Assembly: GCF_002294725.1 (NCBI RefSeq)
Contig: NZ_NSFT01000028.1
Span: forward strand, 1-32,921
DNA length: 32,921 nucleotides
Source of the DNA: Mesorhizobium sp. WSM4313
GTDB taxonomy: Bacteria > Pseudomonadota > Alphaproteobacteria > Rhizobiales > Rhizobiaceae
Direction: 5' to 3'
Shown: positions 7,992 through 16,092 of the stretch, one piece after another
Layout: the number at the start of each line of letters is the position of its first letter
Numbering within the stretch: the first letter of the stretch is position 1
The notes under the pieces: model-generated
What the model was told of the DNA's origin: nothing
Databases searched by the model: none
Seen by the model: the letters and a program-made list of their open reading frames with translations, nothing else
Translations under genes and position numbers: made by a program

Positions 7992-8333
7992 CGCGCCCTC
8001 CTCTGGCCTGCCGGGCCTCTTCCCGATTGGCAGCTTCCGCGCCCCTCATGTAGCGCTGGTCGACCCCCACTCCGTCTCGGCTTCGCCGAGCCACCTCTCC
8101 CCCGATCGAAGGGGTAGAGGAAAGGCGCCAAGCTTTTTGCCGTCAATGCTCGTCCAGCAACGCTCCCTTCCTTTCCCTCCGGAGGGGGGAAAGGTGGCGC
8201 TGCGAAGCAGCGACGGATTGGGGGAACCACGTGGCAATCAAGCCTCGGCCTGATCAGTCACGACAGTCACAGAAGATGTGTGCATCGCGTAGCCAAGCGA
8301 GGGAGATGTCCGGCAGGACAGAGGGGGGCGCCG
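7992..8333. repeat. Nested palindromic repeats: R5-type arms around an R2 element
   Basis: The outer arms are 7992-8022 (CTCTGGCCTGCCGGGCCTCT) and 8299-8333 (GATGTCCGGCAGGACAGAGG), inverted relative to each other and matching the arms of the 157-bp palindrome at 26346-26502. Between them sits a second palindrome, R2, with arms at about 8056-8109 and 8177-8231, which matches R1. No gene is visible in the 395 bases between the RpiR stop and the DUF167 stop. Confidence 0.8.
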
Positions 8334-8346
8334 TCCCGCCTGCGTC

Positions 8347-8670
8347 TCAGATCTTCGATTGCTTAGAAAGAGCCTCGACGCTTTTCGCCAGCTCGGCCCC
8401 ATCCCCCACGATCCGCAGCGTCTTCAGCCGCGATGTGCCGCCGGCGACCAGGGAAACGGCCGACACTGGAACACCCAGCGCCTTCGCCATCATCCGTTCC
8501 AGCGCTTGATTGGCGGCGCCGTTCTCCGGCACGGCGCGGACGCGGGCCTTAAGATGACTGCGCCCGTCGGCGGCGGTCTCGACGCCGTCGATCCGGTCGA
8601 GCGCCGCTTTCGGCGTCAGACGCACGAAGAGGTCGATGCCGTTCTCGCGCAGCCGAAACGGCGTGCTCAT
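8347..8670 (-). CDS. DUF167 family protein (YggU-like)
   Basis: 107 residues, the usual length of this small cytoplasmic alpha/beta family. The family core is visible: FVRLTPKAALDRIDG near the start, then LKARVRAVPENGAANQAL and VSLVAGGTSRLKTLRI. Its ATG shares one base with the stop of the YggT gene (TGATG), so the pair is translationally coupled, an arrangement common in Gram-negative bacteria. The biochemical role of the family is not established. Confidence 0.9.
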   Translation of the reverse strand: MSTPFRLRENGIDLFVRLTPKAALDRIDGVETAADGRSHLKARVRAVPENGAANQALERMMAKALGVPVSAVSLVAGGTSRLKTLRIVGDGAELAKSVEALSKQSKI

Positions 8671-8969
8671 CAGCCGCCGGCCACGACCCAGGACCAGACG
8701 GTAGTGACCAGGAACTGCCGGATGAAGAAGATGATCAGAAGCAGGATGATCGGCGAAATGTCGATGCCGCCGAGATCGGGCATGAAGCGGCGTATCGGGC
8801 GCAATGCCGGATCGGTCAGCCGGTAGAGCATATTGCCCACGCTGCCGACGAACTGGTTGCGCGAGTTGACGACATTGAAGGCGTAGAGCCAGGAAAAGAT
8901 CGCCGAGGCGATGATGATCCACCAGTAGATATCAAGCGCCATGACGATGGTCTGAATAAGGGCGATCAT
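8670..8969 (-). CDS. YggT family membrane protein
   Basis: 99 residues with two hydrophobic segments (about 3-27 and 75-95), around the family-typical middle with NSRNQFV, LTDPALRPIRRFMP and GGIDISPI. The start at 8969 is supported by GGAG eight bases upstream; longer in-frame starts at 8996 and 9125 lack support and the latter would run toward the tRNA. It is cotranscribed with the DUF167 gene. YggT proteins have been linked to cell division and osmotic stress in some bacteria; nothing here points to a specific role. Confidence 0.9.
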   Translation of the reverse strand: MIALIQTIVMALDIYWWIIIASAIFSWLYAFNVVNSRNQFVGSVGNMLYRLTDPALRPIRRFMPDLGGIDISPIILLLIIFFIRQFLVTTVWSWVVAGG

Positions 8970-9135
8970 GCCGGTCTCCAAAATTGTCGCCGACATGTAG
9001 CCATTGCTCGGCGTGCGGGCAAGCCCGCGGGCTTGGCGTGCGGGCAAGGCCTGCCCCGCCACGGCGCCTGTGCCGGCCCGGTCTTTCGCCTTGACATCAA
9101 ACGGCCGCGACCGATACAAGCCCATCCGCTGGAAC

Positions 9136-9211
9136 GGGGCTGTAGCTCAGCTGGGAGAGCGCATCGTTCGCAATGATGAGGTCAGGGGTTCGATCCCCCT
9201 CAGCTCCACCA
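9136..9211 (+). tRNA. tRNA-Ala (anticodon CGC)
   Basis: A full cloverleaf of 76 bases including an encoded CCA. The acceptor stem GGGGCTG pairs with CAGCTCC, the D-arm is GCTC..GAGC, the anticodon stem CATCG/TGATG encloses the loop TTCGCAA with anticodon CGC at 9169-9171, and the T-arm is AGGGG-TTCGATC-CCCCT. It reads GCG codons. A small hairpin (GCACA-cgta-TGTGC, 9216-9229) follows, without a T-tract. No integrase is adjacent. Confidence 0.97.
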
Positions 9212-9389
9212 GCCAGCACACGTATGTGCCTCTCGCGGGCGGTTGCCTTCCTCGTTCAGCATTTTGTGGTCGCCGGATTTCGGGCCGCGTGCTTGGAACA
9301 AAGGCGGGGCAAGACGGTTCAGCTATACTTTTGAAGCTGATATTCCCCAGCCGGCTGGGTAAGCGGCGATGCTTGAGGAGGTCCCCATC

Positions 9390-9833
9390 ATGAAGATTTC
9401 GTCCAGGTTCCGTTCAGTCGCGGTTGCGGCCATTGCTGCCGCCAGCGTCAGCATTGCCAGCGCCGCGCATGCCGATAGCGGCACGATCCGCTTCTCCGTC
9501 TACAAGGCGGCCTTCTTCATCGGCGGCTCCGGCGGGGAAGGCACGCTGACCTTCCACGGCAAACGGTATCCGATCTCGATCGGCGGCATCTCGGGCGGCC
9601 TGGCCTTCGGCGCATCCAAGACCTATTTTCAGGGCAGGGTGCGCCACATCAGACGCGCCAGCGATGTGACGGGCGTCTACGGCGCGGCCGGCGGTGGCGG
9701 CGCGCTCGGCAGAGGCGCCCAGGTGATCGTGATGACCAATGACAAGGGCGCCCAGCTCGAGCTCACCGGCCGGCAGGTCGGCCTGCAGGTCAACGCCGAC
9801 CTCAGCGGCATGAGCATCGCGCTGAAAAGGTAG
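9390..9833 (+). CDS. Exported glycine-rich protein of unknown function
   Basis: 147 residues from the ATG at 9390, which has GAGGAGG at the right distance (the frame opens at 9369). A signal peptide is clear (SVAVAAIAAASVSIASAAHA, cleavage before DSG). The mature part is about 115 residues, beta-rich in appearance, with repeated glycine clusters (IGGSGGEG, IGGISGGLAFGASKTYF, GAAGGGGALGRGAQ). The pattern loosely recalls exported DUF1134/Ysc84-like proteins, but I cannot assign it. It stands alone, downstream of the tRNA and facing a minus-strand gene. Confidence 0.75.
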   Translation: MKISSRFRSVAVAAIAAASVSIASAAHADSGTIRFSVYKAAFFIGGSGGEGTLTFHGKRYPISIGGISGGLAFGASKTYFQGRVRHIRRASDVTGVYGAAGGGGALGRGAQVIVMTNDKGAQLELTGRQVGLQVNADLSGMSIALKR

Positions 9834-10038
9834 GAGTCCCAACTCCGTTCGTTATTCCTGCACGGGCCGGTTCAGGCGTGCCCGGGCGCGCAATGTCAAC
9901 GACAAGGTCGCGCCGGGCAGGCCAGACGGCGAGTTTCATCGACCTCTCCGCCGACCTGCCAGACCAATGGCGGGGGTGTCCGCTCTGATGAATAGCGGGC
10001 CTGCAGGCATCCCTCTTGCGAATGAAGGGCGGCTCACC

Positions 10039-10374
10039 TCAATCGTCCCAGTCATCCCAATTGTCTTCGTCCGGCGGCGGGTAGTCGGGAACGACGCGGA
10101 TAATCGGCCGCGCACGCTGGTAGCGCCAGTAATCCTCGTCCGGTAGCTGACGCTCATAGGTGCGGTAGGCAGGCCGGTCGTAGTGGTGGCGCCTCCAGTA
10201 TTTGTGCTTTTTATGTGGCCGCACGCAGTAGCCGTCTTCGGTCAGGTAGGCGCATGTGACATGCGCCTGCTGCACCAGGCCGCTTATGGCCGGCATGCCA
10301 ATCATCGGCGCCGCATCGACGGCTGGCATCACCGCCAGCATGGTCCCGGCAAGGGCAAGAACAGACAATTTCAT
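10039..10374 (-). CDS. Small exported protein with acidic C-terminus, unknown function
   Basis: 111 residues starting at the ATG preceded by GGAGAGG. The signal peptide (KLSVLALAGTMLAVMPAVDA) is followed by a short region with two cysteines (CAYLTEDGYC), a basic and tyrosine/histidine-rich stretch (RPHKKHKYWRRHHYDRP) and an acidic end (DEDNWDDWDD). The switch from strongly basic to strongly acidic is unusual for so short a protein. A longer in-frame start at 10464 is not supported. No family recognised. Confidence 0.7.
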   Translation of the reverse strand: MKLSVLALAGTMLAVMPAVDAAPMIGMPAISGLVQQAHVTCAYLTEDGYCVRPHKKHKYWRRHHYDRPAYRTYERQLPDEDYWRYQRARPIIRVVPDYPPPDEDNWDDWDD

Positions 10375-10487
10375 CGGCCTCTCCACGTCCAGACTAAGGC
10401 CGGAAGAACGTCCTGATTGGGGACGATTTGCGGCGGCCGAGATCACTTTGATTTGCGGCCGCACATATGAGCGTTAGATCATATGTA

Positions 10488-13400
10488 TTAATTCGCCAGC
10501 TGATCGAGAAGCGTGTCGATTTCCCCTTTCTTTGGCGCTTCGGGCGAAACAGGGGCGGCCTGCGGGTCGGCGGAAGCGGGTTCGGCCGGCGGCTCGGTGA
10601 TCTCAGCTTCGGCCTCGCCGCCGGCGTCCGAACCTGGCGGCGGCGCTGCATTATCCGGATTGTCTGGCGCCACGGCGGGTTCCGGAGCCGCGGGCGGCGC
10701 TTTGGGCCGGGGTGCGGCGTTGCGCAGAAGATCGCCGATCAGATCCGCCGCTCCCTTGCCGGAACCGTCGCCGTTCGAGCCCGTTTGGCCCGGGATCAGC
10801 TTGTCGAGATTCAGCTTCCCGGTTGGCAGCCCAAGGCGGCTCAACATATCCAGGGCGCCCTGCGGGTCTTTGGCCAATGCGCTCAGGTCCGGATAGGCCC
10901 GAGGCGCAAACAGCGGGCCTTGGACCACGATCGGCACCCCGATGCCCTTCACGGCAATGTCGCCTCCCTGCCCGGCAAGCGCGGCAACGACGCGGGGGTT
11001 GAGACGGATGTCGAGCGTCTGGTCGGCGAAGTCTATCTTGCCCGAGCCGTCCATTCGCACCAGCGGACCCAGCAGGCTGATGTCCGTCGTCTGCGCGACG
11101 CCGTTCTCGATGGCAAAAGAGGCGCCGAGTTCGGTGAACGTCGTCTTCTTGGTCTGATCCTGCTTGAAGCCGCTGGAAAGCAGCCCGACCAGGTTGTTGT
11201 AGACCTCTGCTATGTCGATGCCGCGGAAGGCGCCGTCGCCGAATTTTGCCGCCGCCTTGCCGCCAAGGGAGCGGGCAAGCGATTTCGTGGTCTTTCCCGA
11301 GCCTGAAACCGCGACGGTCGCATTGAGCGTTCCTTCGATGCGGTCGAAATCCGCAGCATCATGGAGCAAGGGAGCTGCGGCCGCACCGGCGATCGCAGTG
11401 TTCAGCGTCAGGGAAGCGGCGTCGTTGGAGCCGTCGGCTGTCATCTCCGCGGCAATCGTGCCGCCGTAGAAGGGACTTTGCGGCACGTTCAGGTGAGCCT
11501 TCCCATCCGCCACCGTCAGGGTGGTGGCCACCGGCCCGGCGAAGACCTTTCCATAGCCGAGCTTGTCGGCCTGGATATCCACCTTGGCATCAAGTCCCTT
11601 GAGGAAGGAGAGATCGATTGGCGCGTCGGTGGCGCCGTTCGGCTTCTGCGTTCCGCCCGTGGCAGGCTCGCCGCCGCCGGCGAACGCCGCGAAGTCAAGC
11701 TTGGCGAAATTGAGCGACGTCCGGATGTTGAGAGGCTCCCCCAATTTCATCGAGCCCTGGCCCGACGCCTTGACCCCGTTCAAGGCAACAGAGGCTTTCT
11801 GAAAGGAAAGCTGTCCTGGCCCGGCGTCCACGTCACCTTTGAAGGCAAAGTCTCGCAGACCGTGGGAAGCACTCTGCCCCAGCCATTGCATGAGCTTGTC
11901 GACCGAGGCCGATGTGGCCGAAACCTGACCCTTGAACGTGCCGCCACCCCCGGCAGCGCCGCTTATGCTGCCTTCAAGGTACTTGGAGGAAACCGAAAGG
12001 CTGATCGGCCCGGACGCATCGGCAACGGAGCCGCTGGCCAGAAAGGATGCAGGTGCGAGCTGGGACTTGAACGTCACGGCCTGTCCCCGCCAGACGAGCT
12101 TGCCCGTCAAATCGACCGGCTTGCCGACATCGTGAACCTTCGCGTCAAGATTGAGCCCGGTGACGTCGTCGGCCGTCCGGGCATCGGCAAGTGCTGCAAG
12201 CGGGAGCTTGCCTTCCCGAATTCCGACCGTTCCCTGCAGATTGACGCTGCTGCGTATGCGCTCCGCGGTGAGTCCGCGAAAAGCGAACCCCATATCGGCG
12301 GTCAGCTTTCCGGACAACGGCACGGATTGTCCGGCCAGCTTCGCTATAGAGCCGATGTCCAGTCCTGAACTCGCAATATTGCCCCGTATGGTCGGAGGCG
12401 TTTCACCGACATTCGTCGAGGCTTTCGCGGTAACGCTTCCCGCATCGAGGCCGAAGTGCTCCAGCTTTGCCTCGATATGTCCATCGCGCAGCGTGGCGGC
12501 AAGCTGGACATCGGAAGCCCGTATCTTGCCGCCGACCAATTCATCGATGGCAACGCTGATATCGGCATCGAACGCAGAGAGCATCGCGAGGTCGGGCTCG
12601 CCGGAGCCGGCCGAAACCTTGCCCGCGCTGGAACCACCCTTTCCAATATCGCTCAAGGCGCCGATATCGACGCGCTTTGCCGCCAGGTCGGCGAAGAAGC
12701 GATGCCGCGCCCCGGGCTGGAAGAGCGCGTCCATCTGGAAGCTCTGGTCGCCGACATCGAACTTTCCGCCCTTGATCTGATAACTGCCGTTCCCGTTGAG
12801 CTGGATCTCTCCACTGGCATGCAAGGAAGAGAATTTGGCAACCGGCGCCGGATCGAGACGCGCCTCGATGGCGATCTGGGCCGGCAGCCGTTTCAGGATC
12901 GGCCTCAAGGCGGAAAGGCTCCCGCTCATTTCAACGCGACGGCCGCTGCTGGTGCCGGCCAACGAAAACGAGACCTCCCGGTCGAGGTCCGGAGCCCTCA
13001 GATCGGCGTCGATTGCCGTCACCTTAGCGGAATTGCCGGCCGACGCGCCTGAGGCAAGGGTGCCGTTCGTTATCGTCAGTTGATTGATCGCCAGCCGCTC
13101 GAGCGTATCGACAATCGCCGCGAACGGATCGGCCTGAACATCATTCGGTTCGGGAGCTGACGTCGCGTTTGCCGAAGCCTTGAGCGCGATTACCGGATCC
13201 GCCAGCGCGACGGACTGTATCTCAAGCTTTTTCGACCATAGCGACGACAGCATTATCGAAGTCGAGAACCGCGGAGCGGATATCGCGATGTCGCCCGTGC
13301 CGGTCGAAAGCGAGATATCGTCCGCGACCACCGCCAGCCTGGGCAGCAGCGATAGTCTGACAGGTCCGTCCAGCCGAATTGTCATTCCGGTTGCGGATGA

Positions 13401-13517
13401 CAGTTGCCGGCTCAATTCGGCACGAACCCAGTCGATTGAAACAAGAGCGGGCACAAGGAAAAGCAGCCCGGCGGAAAGAACAACAGCTACGGTGAGTGCA
13501 GCGACGATTTTTCTCAC
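10488..13517 (-). CDS. AsmA family protein
   Basis: 1009 residues. One N-terminal membrane anchor (about 4-27) is followed by the AsmA signature region (WVRAELSRQLSSATGMTIRLDG, split near residue 40, then PRLAVVADDISLS), a long beta-strand-rich periplasmic body and an AsmA_2-like C-terminal part (about 640-900, with GTLNATVAVSGSGKTTKSLA and RSLGGKAAAKFGDGAFRGID). The last 100 residues are a Pro/Ala/Glu-rich low-complexity tail. The start is a GTG; an ATG one base off-frame runs directly into a stop. AsmA-like proteins are thought to act in lipid transport or outer-membrane assembly across the periplasm. Length is above E. coli AsmA (about 617) but common for rhizobial paralogues. Confidence 0.9.
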   Translation of the reverse strand: MRKIVAALTVAVVLSAGLLFLVPALVSIDWVRAELSRQLSSATGMTIRLDGPVRLSLLPRLAVVADDISLSTGTGDIAISAPRFSTSIMLSSLWSKKLEIQSVALADPVIALKASANATSAPEPNDVQADPFAAIVDTLERLAINQLTITNGTLASGASAGNSAKVTAIDADLRAPDLDREVSFSLAGTSSGRRVEMSGSLSALRPILKRLPAQIAIEARLDPAPVAKFSSLHASGEIQLNGNGSYQIKGGKFDVGDQSFQMDALFQPGARHRFFADLAAKRVDIGALSDIGKGGSSAGKVSAGSGEPDLAMLSAFDADISVAIDELVGGKIRASDVQLAATLRDGHIEAKLEHFGLDAGSVTAKASTNVGETPPTIRGNIASSGLDIGSIAKLAGQSVPLSGKLTADMGFAFRGLTAERIRSSVNLQGTVGIREGKLPLAALADARTADDVTGLNLDAKVHDVGKPVDLTGKLVWRGQAVTFKSQLAPASFLASGSVADASGPISLSVSSKYLEGSISGAAGGGGTFKGQVSATSASVDKLMQWLGQSASHGLRDFAFKGDVDAGPGQLSFQKASVALNGVKASGQGSMKLGEPLNIRTSLNFAKLDFAAFAGGGEPATGGTQKPNGATDAPIDLSFLKGLDAKVDIQADKLGYGKVFAGPVATTLTVADGKAHLNVPQSPFYGGTIAAEMTADGSNDAASLTLNTAIAGAAAAPLLHDAADFDRIEGTLNATVAVSGSGKTTKSLARSLGGKAAAKFGDGAFRGIDIAEVYNNLVGLLSSGFKQDQTKKTTFTELGASFAIENGVAQTTDISLLGPLVRMDGSGKIDFADQTLDIRLNPRVVAALAGQGGDIAVKGIGVPIVVQGPLFAPRAYPDLSALAKDPQGALDMLSRLGLPTGKLNLDKLIPGQTGSNGDGSGKGAADLIGDLLRNAAPRPKAPPAAPEPAVAPDNPDNAAPPPGSDAGGEAEAEITEPPAEPASADPQAAPVSPEAPKKGEIDTLLDQLAN

Positions 13518-13700
13518 ATCGACCCGCCAAAATGATCGGAAGAATCAGTATCGTTAAACATACATGCTTCTGGCGCCCGACTGAATCCTGCCGAAACACG
13601 GGCTTCGCGCCGGACGAATTTCGCACTGCTCCAGGGACCGTCGGCTCTTTCGCCGCGATCGAAGCCATTTGCAGGCAAGTGTTTCCAGACCAGAGGGTTT

Positions 13701-13721
13701 GGAAACGATCAGCCGGTTTCC
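13701..13721. promoter_or_regulatory. Dyad GGAAAC-N9-GTTTCC upstream of a small gene
   Basis: GGAAAC at 13701-13706 and GTTTCC at 13716-13721 are exact inverted copies; another GTTTCC lies at 13681-13686, giving a chain of three alternating half-sites. The dyad lies about 80 bases before the ATG at 13804. It could be an operator or just a weak hairpin; nothing else supports a role. Confidence 0.3.
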
Positions 13722-13803
13722 GAGCCATTCCCGTGAAACAGACCAGGCGCATTTTCCGGCATCCGCCGCCGACATATCAGCCATTTCAATGGAGGAAGTG
13801 CCA

Positions 13804-13983
13804 ATGTCAGTGCTCGGAACCCTGCTCCATTTCAGCCGCGCCATCATCCACGCGCACAACAATGCCAAGGTCAGAAACCTGATGGATGTCCCGCCGCCCG
13901 AAACCCGCAGGGACATGGGCCCGCATGTTTCGCCGGACGCCTCCGAAAAGGAGCCCGGCGCCATTCACCCCGGAGGACGCTGA
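13804..13983 (+). CDS. Small protein of unknown function (59 aa)
   Basis: 59 residues, starting with SVLGTLLHFSRAIIHAHNNAK, a short amphipathic or weakly hydrophobic N-terminal helix, followed by a hydrophilic Pro/Glu-rich tail. The ATG has a strong GGAGG eight bases upstream, the main reason to accept it as a gene; the frame is open further upstream but without a better start. It converges with the lipoprotein gene, with about 33 bases between the stops. No family recognised. Confidence 0.6.
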   Translation: MSVLGTLLHFSRAIIHAHNNAKVRNLMDVPPPETRRDMGPHVSPDASEKEPGAIHPGGR

Positions 13984-14016
13984 CACAAGCGGAGTCCCGG
14001 ACCGGCCTCGTCCCAC

Positions 14017-14511
14017 TCACCGGGAGGCTGGTGTTGCTTTGTGATTGCGTTGGCGCGCATAGGCCACACATGCGTCCACGGTGCTGACGCAGAGCGCATC
14101 GACGCTGTTCGGCAGATTGTTGTCGCCGGCATAGGCAACCTCGGCGACACGACCGCCGATCATGCGGATCTGCGTGTTGCAGTAGCCGCCGGGAGCGACG
14201 TTGACTGACCCTCCAACCGCCGGAATCGCGCCCACAGCCATCGTCGGCACCGCGATGCTGAGGTTGCCGCGTTGCACGGTGCGCTGGTAGGTCCAAATCT
14301 GACCGGAAGGCCCTGTGTCGGCCGTCGCGGTCGGAAAGCCGGCGCACATGCGAACATCGGCCTCGCTGAGACCGACCATCTCCTTGCGGGCAGCGGCCGT
14401 GGTGGCGTCGACCTTGGCGATGCTCGACGTATCGTCGGGGATGACGCAGGACGACAGGGTGGAGATGCCTGCCGCAACAAAGGCAAGTTTTCGAATATGC
14501 AAGGATGTCAT
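14017..14511 (-). CDS. Putative lipoprotein, BamE/SmpA-like
   Basis: 164 residues from the ATG at 14511. The N-terminus (RKLAFVAAGISTLSSC) ends in a lipobox-like LSSC, with Cys about residue 22, so it is probably a lipoprotein. The region GLSEADVRMCAGFPTATADT followed by IWTYQR resembles the repeated design of SmpA/OmlA/BamE proteins (a turn at G-x-P, later WxY), but the rest does not match closely. It is followed by a glycine/valine-rich stretch and several cysteines. A 23-residue longer start is possible but lacks a ribosome site. It lies downstream of the multicopper oxidase gene by about 105 bases, so could be cotranscribed. Confidence 0.7.
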   Translation of the reverse strand: MTSLHIRKLAFVAAGISTLSSCVIPDDTSSIAKVDATTAAARKEMVGLSEADVRMCAGFPTATADTGPSGQIWTYQRTVQRGNLSIAVPTMAVGAIPAVGGSVNVAPGGYCNTQIRMIGGRVAEVAYAGDNNLPNSVDALCVSTVDACVAYARQRNHKATPASR

Positions 14512-14616
14512 GCCGTCGGTCGGAGTTGGTGCCGCCCCAGCGCCCTCCTGCCTACCTAGGCAATCGGCCAAACGCGTCAACCCGCGGAATGCCGACGCAT
14601 CTCCACGCCGATGCGC

Positions 14617-16011
14617 TTACACCACCCGGAAGTAGCTCGTCATGCCGGTCTTCTGGTGCTCGATGATGTGGCAATGCAGCAGCCAGTCGCCGGGATTGTC
14701 GGCGACGAAGCCGAGCTGCACCTTCTCGTCGGGCTGGATGAGATAGGTGTCGGAGACCAGCGGCTGCACTGCCCTGGTCGAGGACGACAGCACCTTGAAG
14801 CTCATTCCGTGCAAATGGATCGGGTGCGCGTGCGGGGTGAGGTTCTCCATGTCGATGATGTAGCTGCGGCCAAGCTTCAGTTCGGCGAGCGGCGCGGTCG
14901 GGTCCGGCGTGTCGCCCGGCCACGGCACTTTGTTGATTGCCCAGAAACTGTAGCCGAGCGAGCCGCAAATGCCGTCGGCCGCGACGTTTTCCGCCGTAGC
15001 GCTCAGCGCCAAGGGAATCCGCTTGGCGCTTGTCAGGTCCACCTCCGGCACGGGATTGGCGTCAAGCGGGCCGAGATCGCGCAGGTCGTGCCTGAGCGAT
15101 TTGCCGACCGAACGCAGCGTCGCCAGGATTTTCGGCTTGGTGCCTCTGACGTCGCGCAGGCTGACGATCGCGTCCTCCTCGTCGGGCATGCGGATGGCAA
15201 GCTCGAGCCGCTGGCCAGGCCCCAGCTGCAAGGCATCCGGCGTAAACCGCTGCGGCACCGGATTGCCGTCGAGCGCGATGACCGTCGCCTCCGCGCCGTC
15301 GACGCGGAAGGCATAGATGCGGGTGACGTCGGTGATGGCCGCCCGCAGCCGCACCAACCCGCCGGCCGGCGCATCGAATTGCGGCTGGTCGACCCAATTG
15401 GCGGTGCGCACCGTGCCGAAGGTGCCGGCCTTGGCCGCGTCGCGCGGCCGGAACGGCTCGATGAACTGGCCGTCGTCGCCGAGCCGCCAGTCGCGCAGGT
15501 TGACGACCATCTCGACATCGAAGACCGGGTCCTTCGGGTTCTCGACCACGATCACGCCCGTCAGGCCGTGACCCATCTGGACCAGCGTGTTGCAATGCGG
15601 GTGGTACCAGAAGGTGCCGGCGTCGGGCGGCGTGAATTCATAGTCGAAATTGTCGCCCTGATAGACATAGGGCTGCACCAGGAACGGCACGCCGTCCATC
15701 TTGTTGGGAACGCGGATGCCATGCCAGTGGATGGTCGTCGGCTCGTCGATGCCGTTGATCAAGCGCGCGGCAAACGGCTCGCCCTTTCTCATCCTGACGA
15801 CCGGCGGCATGCCGGCCTCGCCGTAGGTCAGCACATTCTTCGTCGGCGCGCCGTCCATCAGCTGCGCCTCGATGGTGGCGGTTTTCAGGATCAGCGGGGC
15901 CGACTTGGCGGCTGCAAAGCCGGCCAATCTGCCGATAGTCGCGGCGCCGATGCCGGCCAGGCCTGCGGCAGCTGTGGTTTTGAGAAAGGCGCGGCGCGTG
16001 AATATCGTCAT
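14617..16011 (-). CDS. Multicopper oxidase, Tat-exported
   Basis: 464 residues. The N-terminal TRRAFLK is a twin-arginine signal; export is expected as a folded, copper-loaded protein. All copper motifs are present in order: HWHG (in TIHWHGIRVPNKMDG), HPH (FWYHPHCN), HPIHLHG (in HAHPIHLHGMSF) and HCHIIEHQKTGM, which supplies the type 1 copper Cys, His and an axial Met. No Met-rich loop like that of CueO is apparent. Laccase-like or ferroxidase activity is possible. It starts 81 bases after the tonB stop on the same strand, with no clear terminator in between, so it may belong to the exbB-exbD-tonB transcript; this is inference. Confidence 0.93.
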   Translation of the reverse strand: MTIFTRRAFLKTTAAAGLAGIGAATIGRLAGFAAAKSAPLILKTATIEAQLMDGAPTKNVLTYGEAGMPPVVRMRKGEPFAARLINGIDEPTTIHWHGIRVPNKMDGVPFLVQPYVYQGDNFDYEFTPPDAGTFWYHPHCNTLVQMGHGLTGVIVVENPKDPVFDVEMVVNLRDWRLGDDGQFIEPFRPRDAAKAGTFGTVRTANWVDQPQFDAPAGGLVRLRAAITDVTRIYAFRVDGAEATVIALDGNPVPQRFTPDALQLGPGQRLELAIRMPDEEDAIVSLRDVRGTKPKILATLRSVGKSLRHDLRDLGPLDANPVPEVDLTSAKRIPLALSATAENVAADGICGSLGYSFWAINKVPWPGDTPDPTAPLAELKLGRSYIIDMENLTPHAHPIHLHGMSFKVLSSSTRAVQPLVSDTYLIQPDEKVQLGFVADNPGDWLLHCHIIEHQKTGMTSYFRVV

Positions 16012-16092
16012 ATGGTTTCCGTCGGCAGGATGCCTCGGCCGTTGGAATTGAGCTGAACCAGTGAGCCGCCTACCACCATCCGGCGCGCCGGC

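Noticed and set aside
9136..9229. tRNA-Ala as an integration site of a genomic island
   Set aside because: No integrase, no repeated 3' tRNA end and no island-like genes follow.
9216..9229. Hairpin GCACA-cgta-TGTGC after the tRNA as a terminator
   Set aside because: The stem is short and there is no T-tract.
14611..16056. 481-residue plus-strand frame opposite the multicopper oxidase
   Set aside because: It is a mirror of the coding strand with His/Arg/Asp-rich translation and no motif, typical of GC-rich antisense frames.
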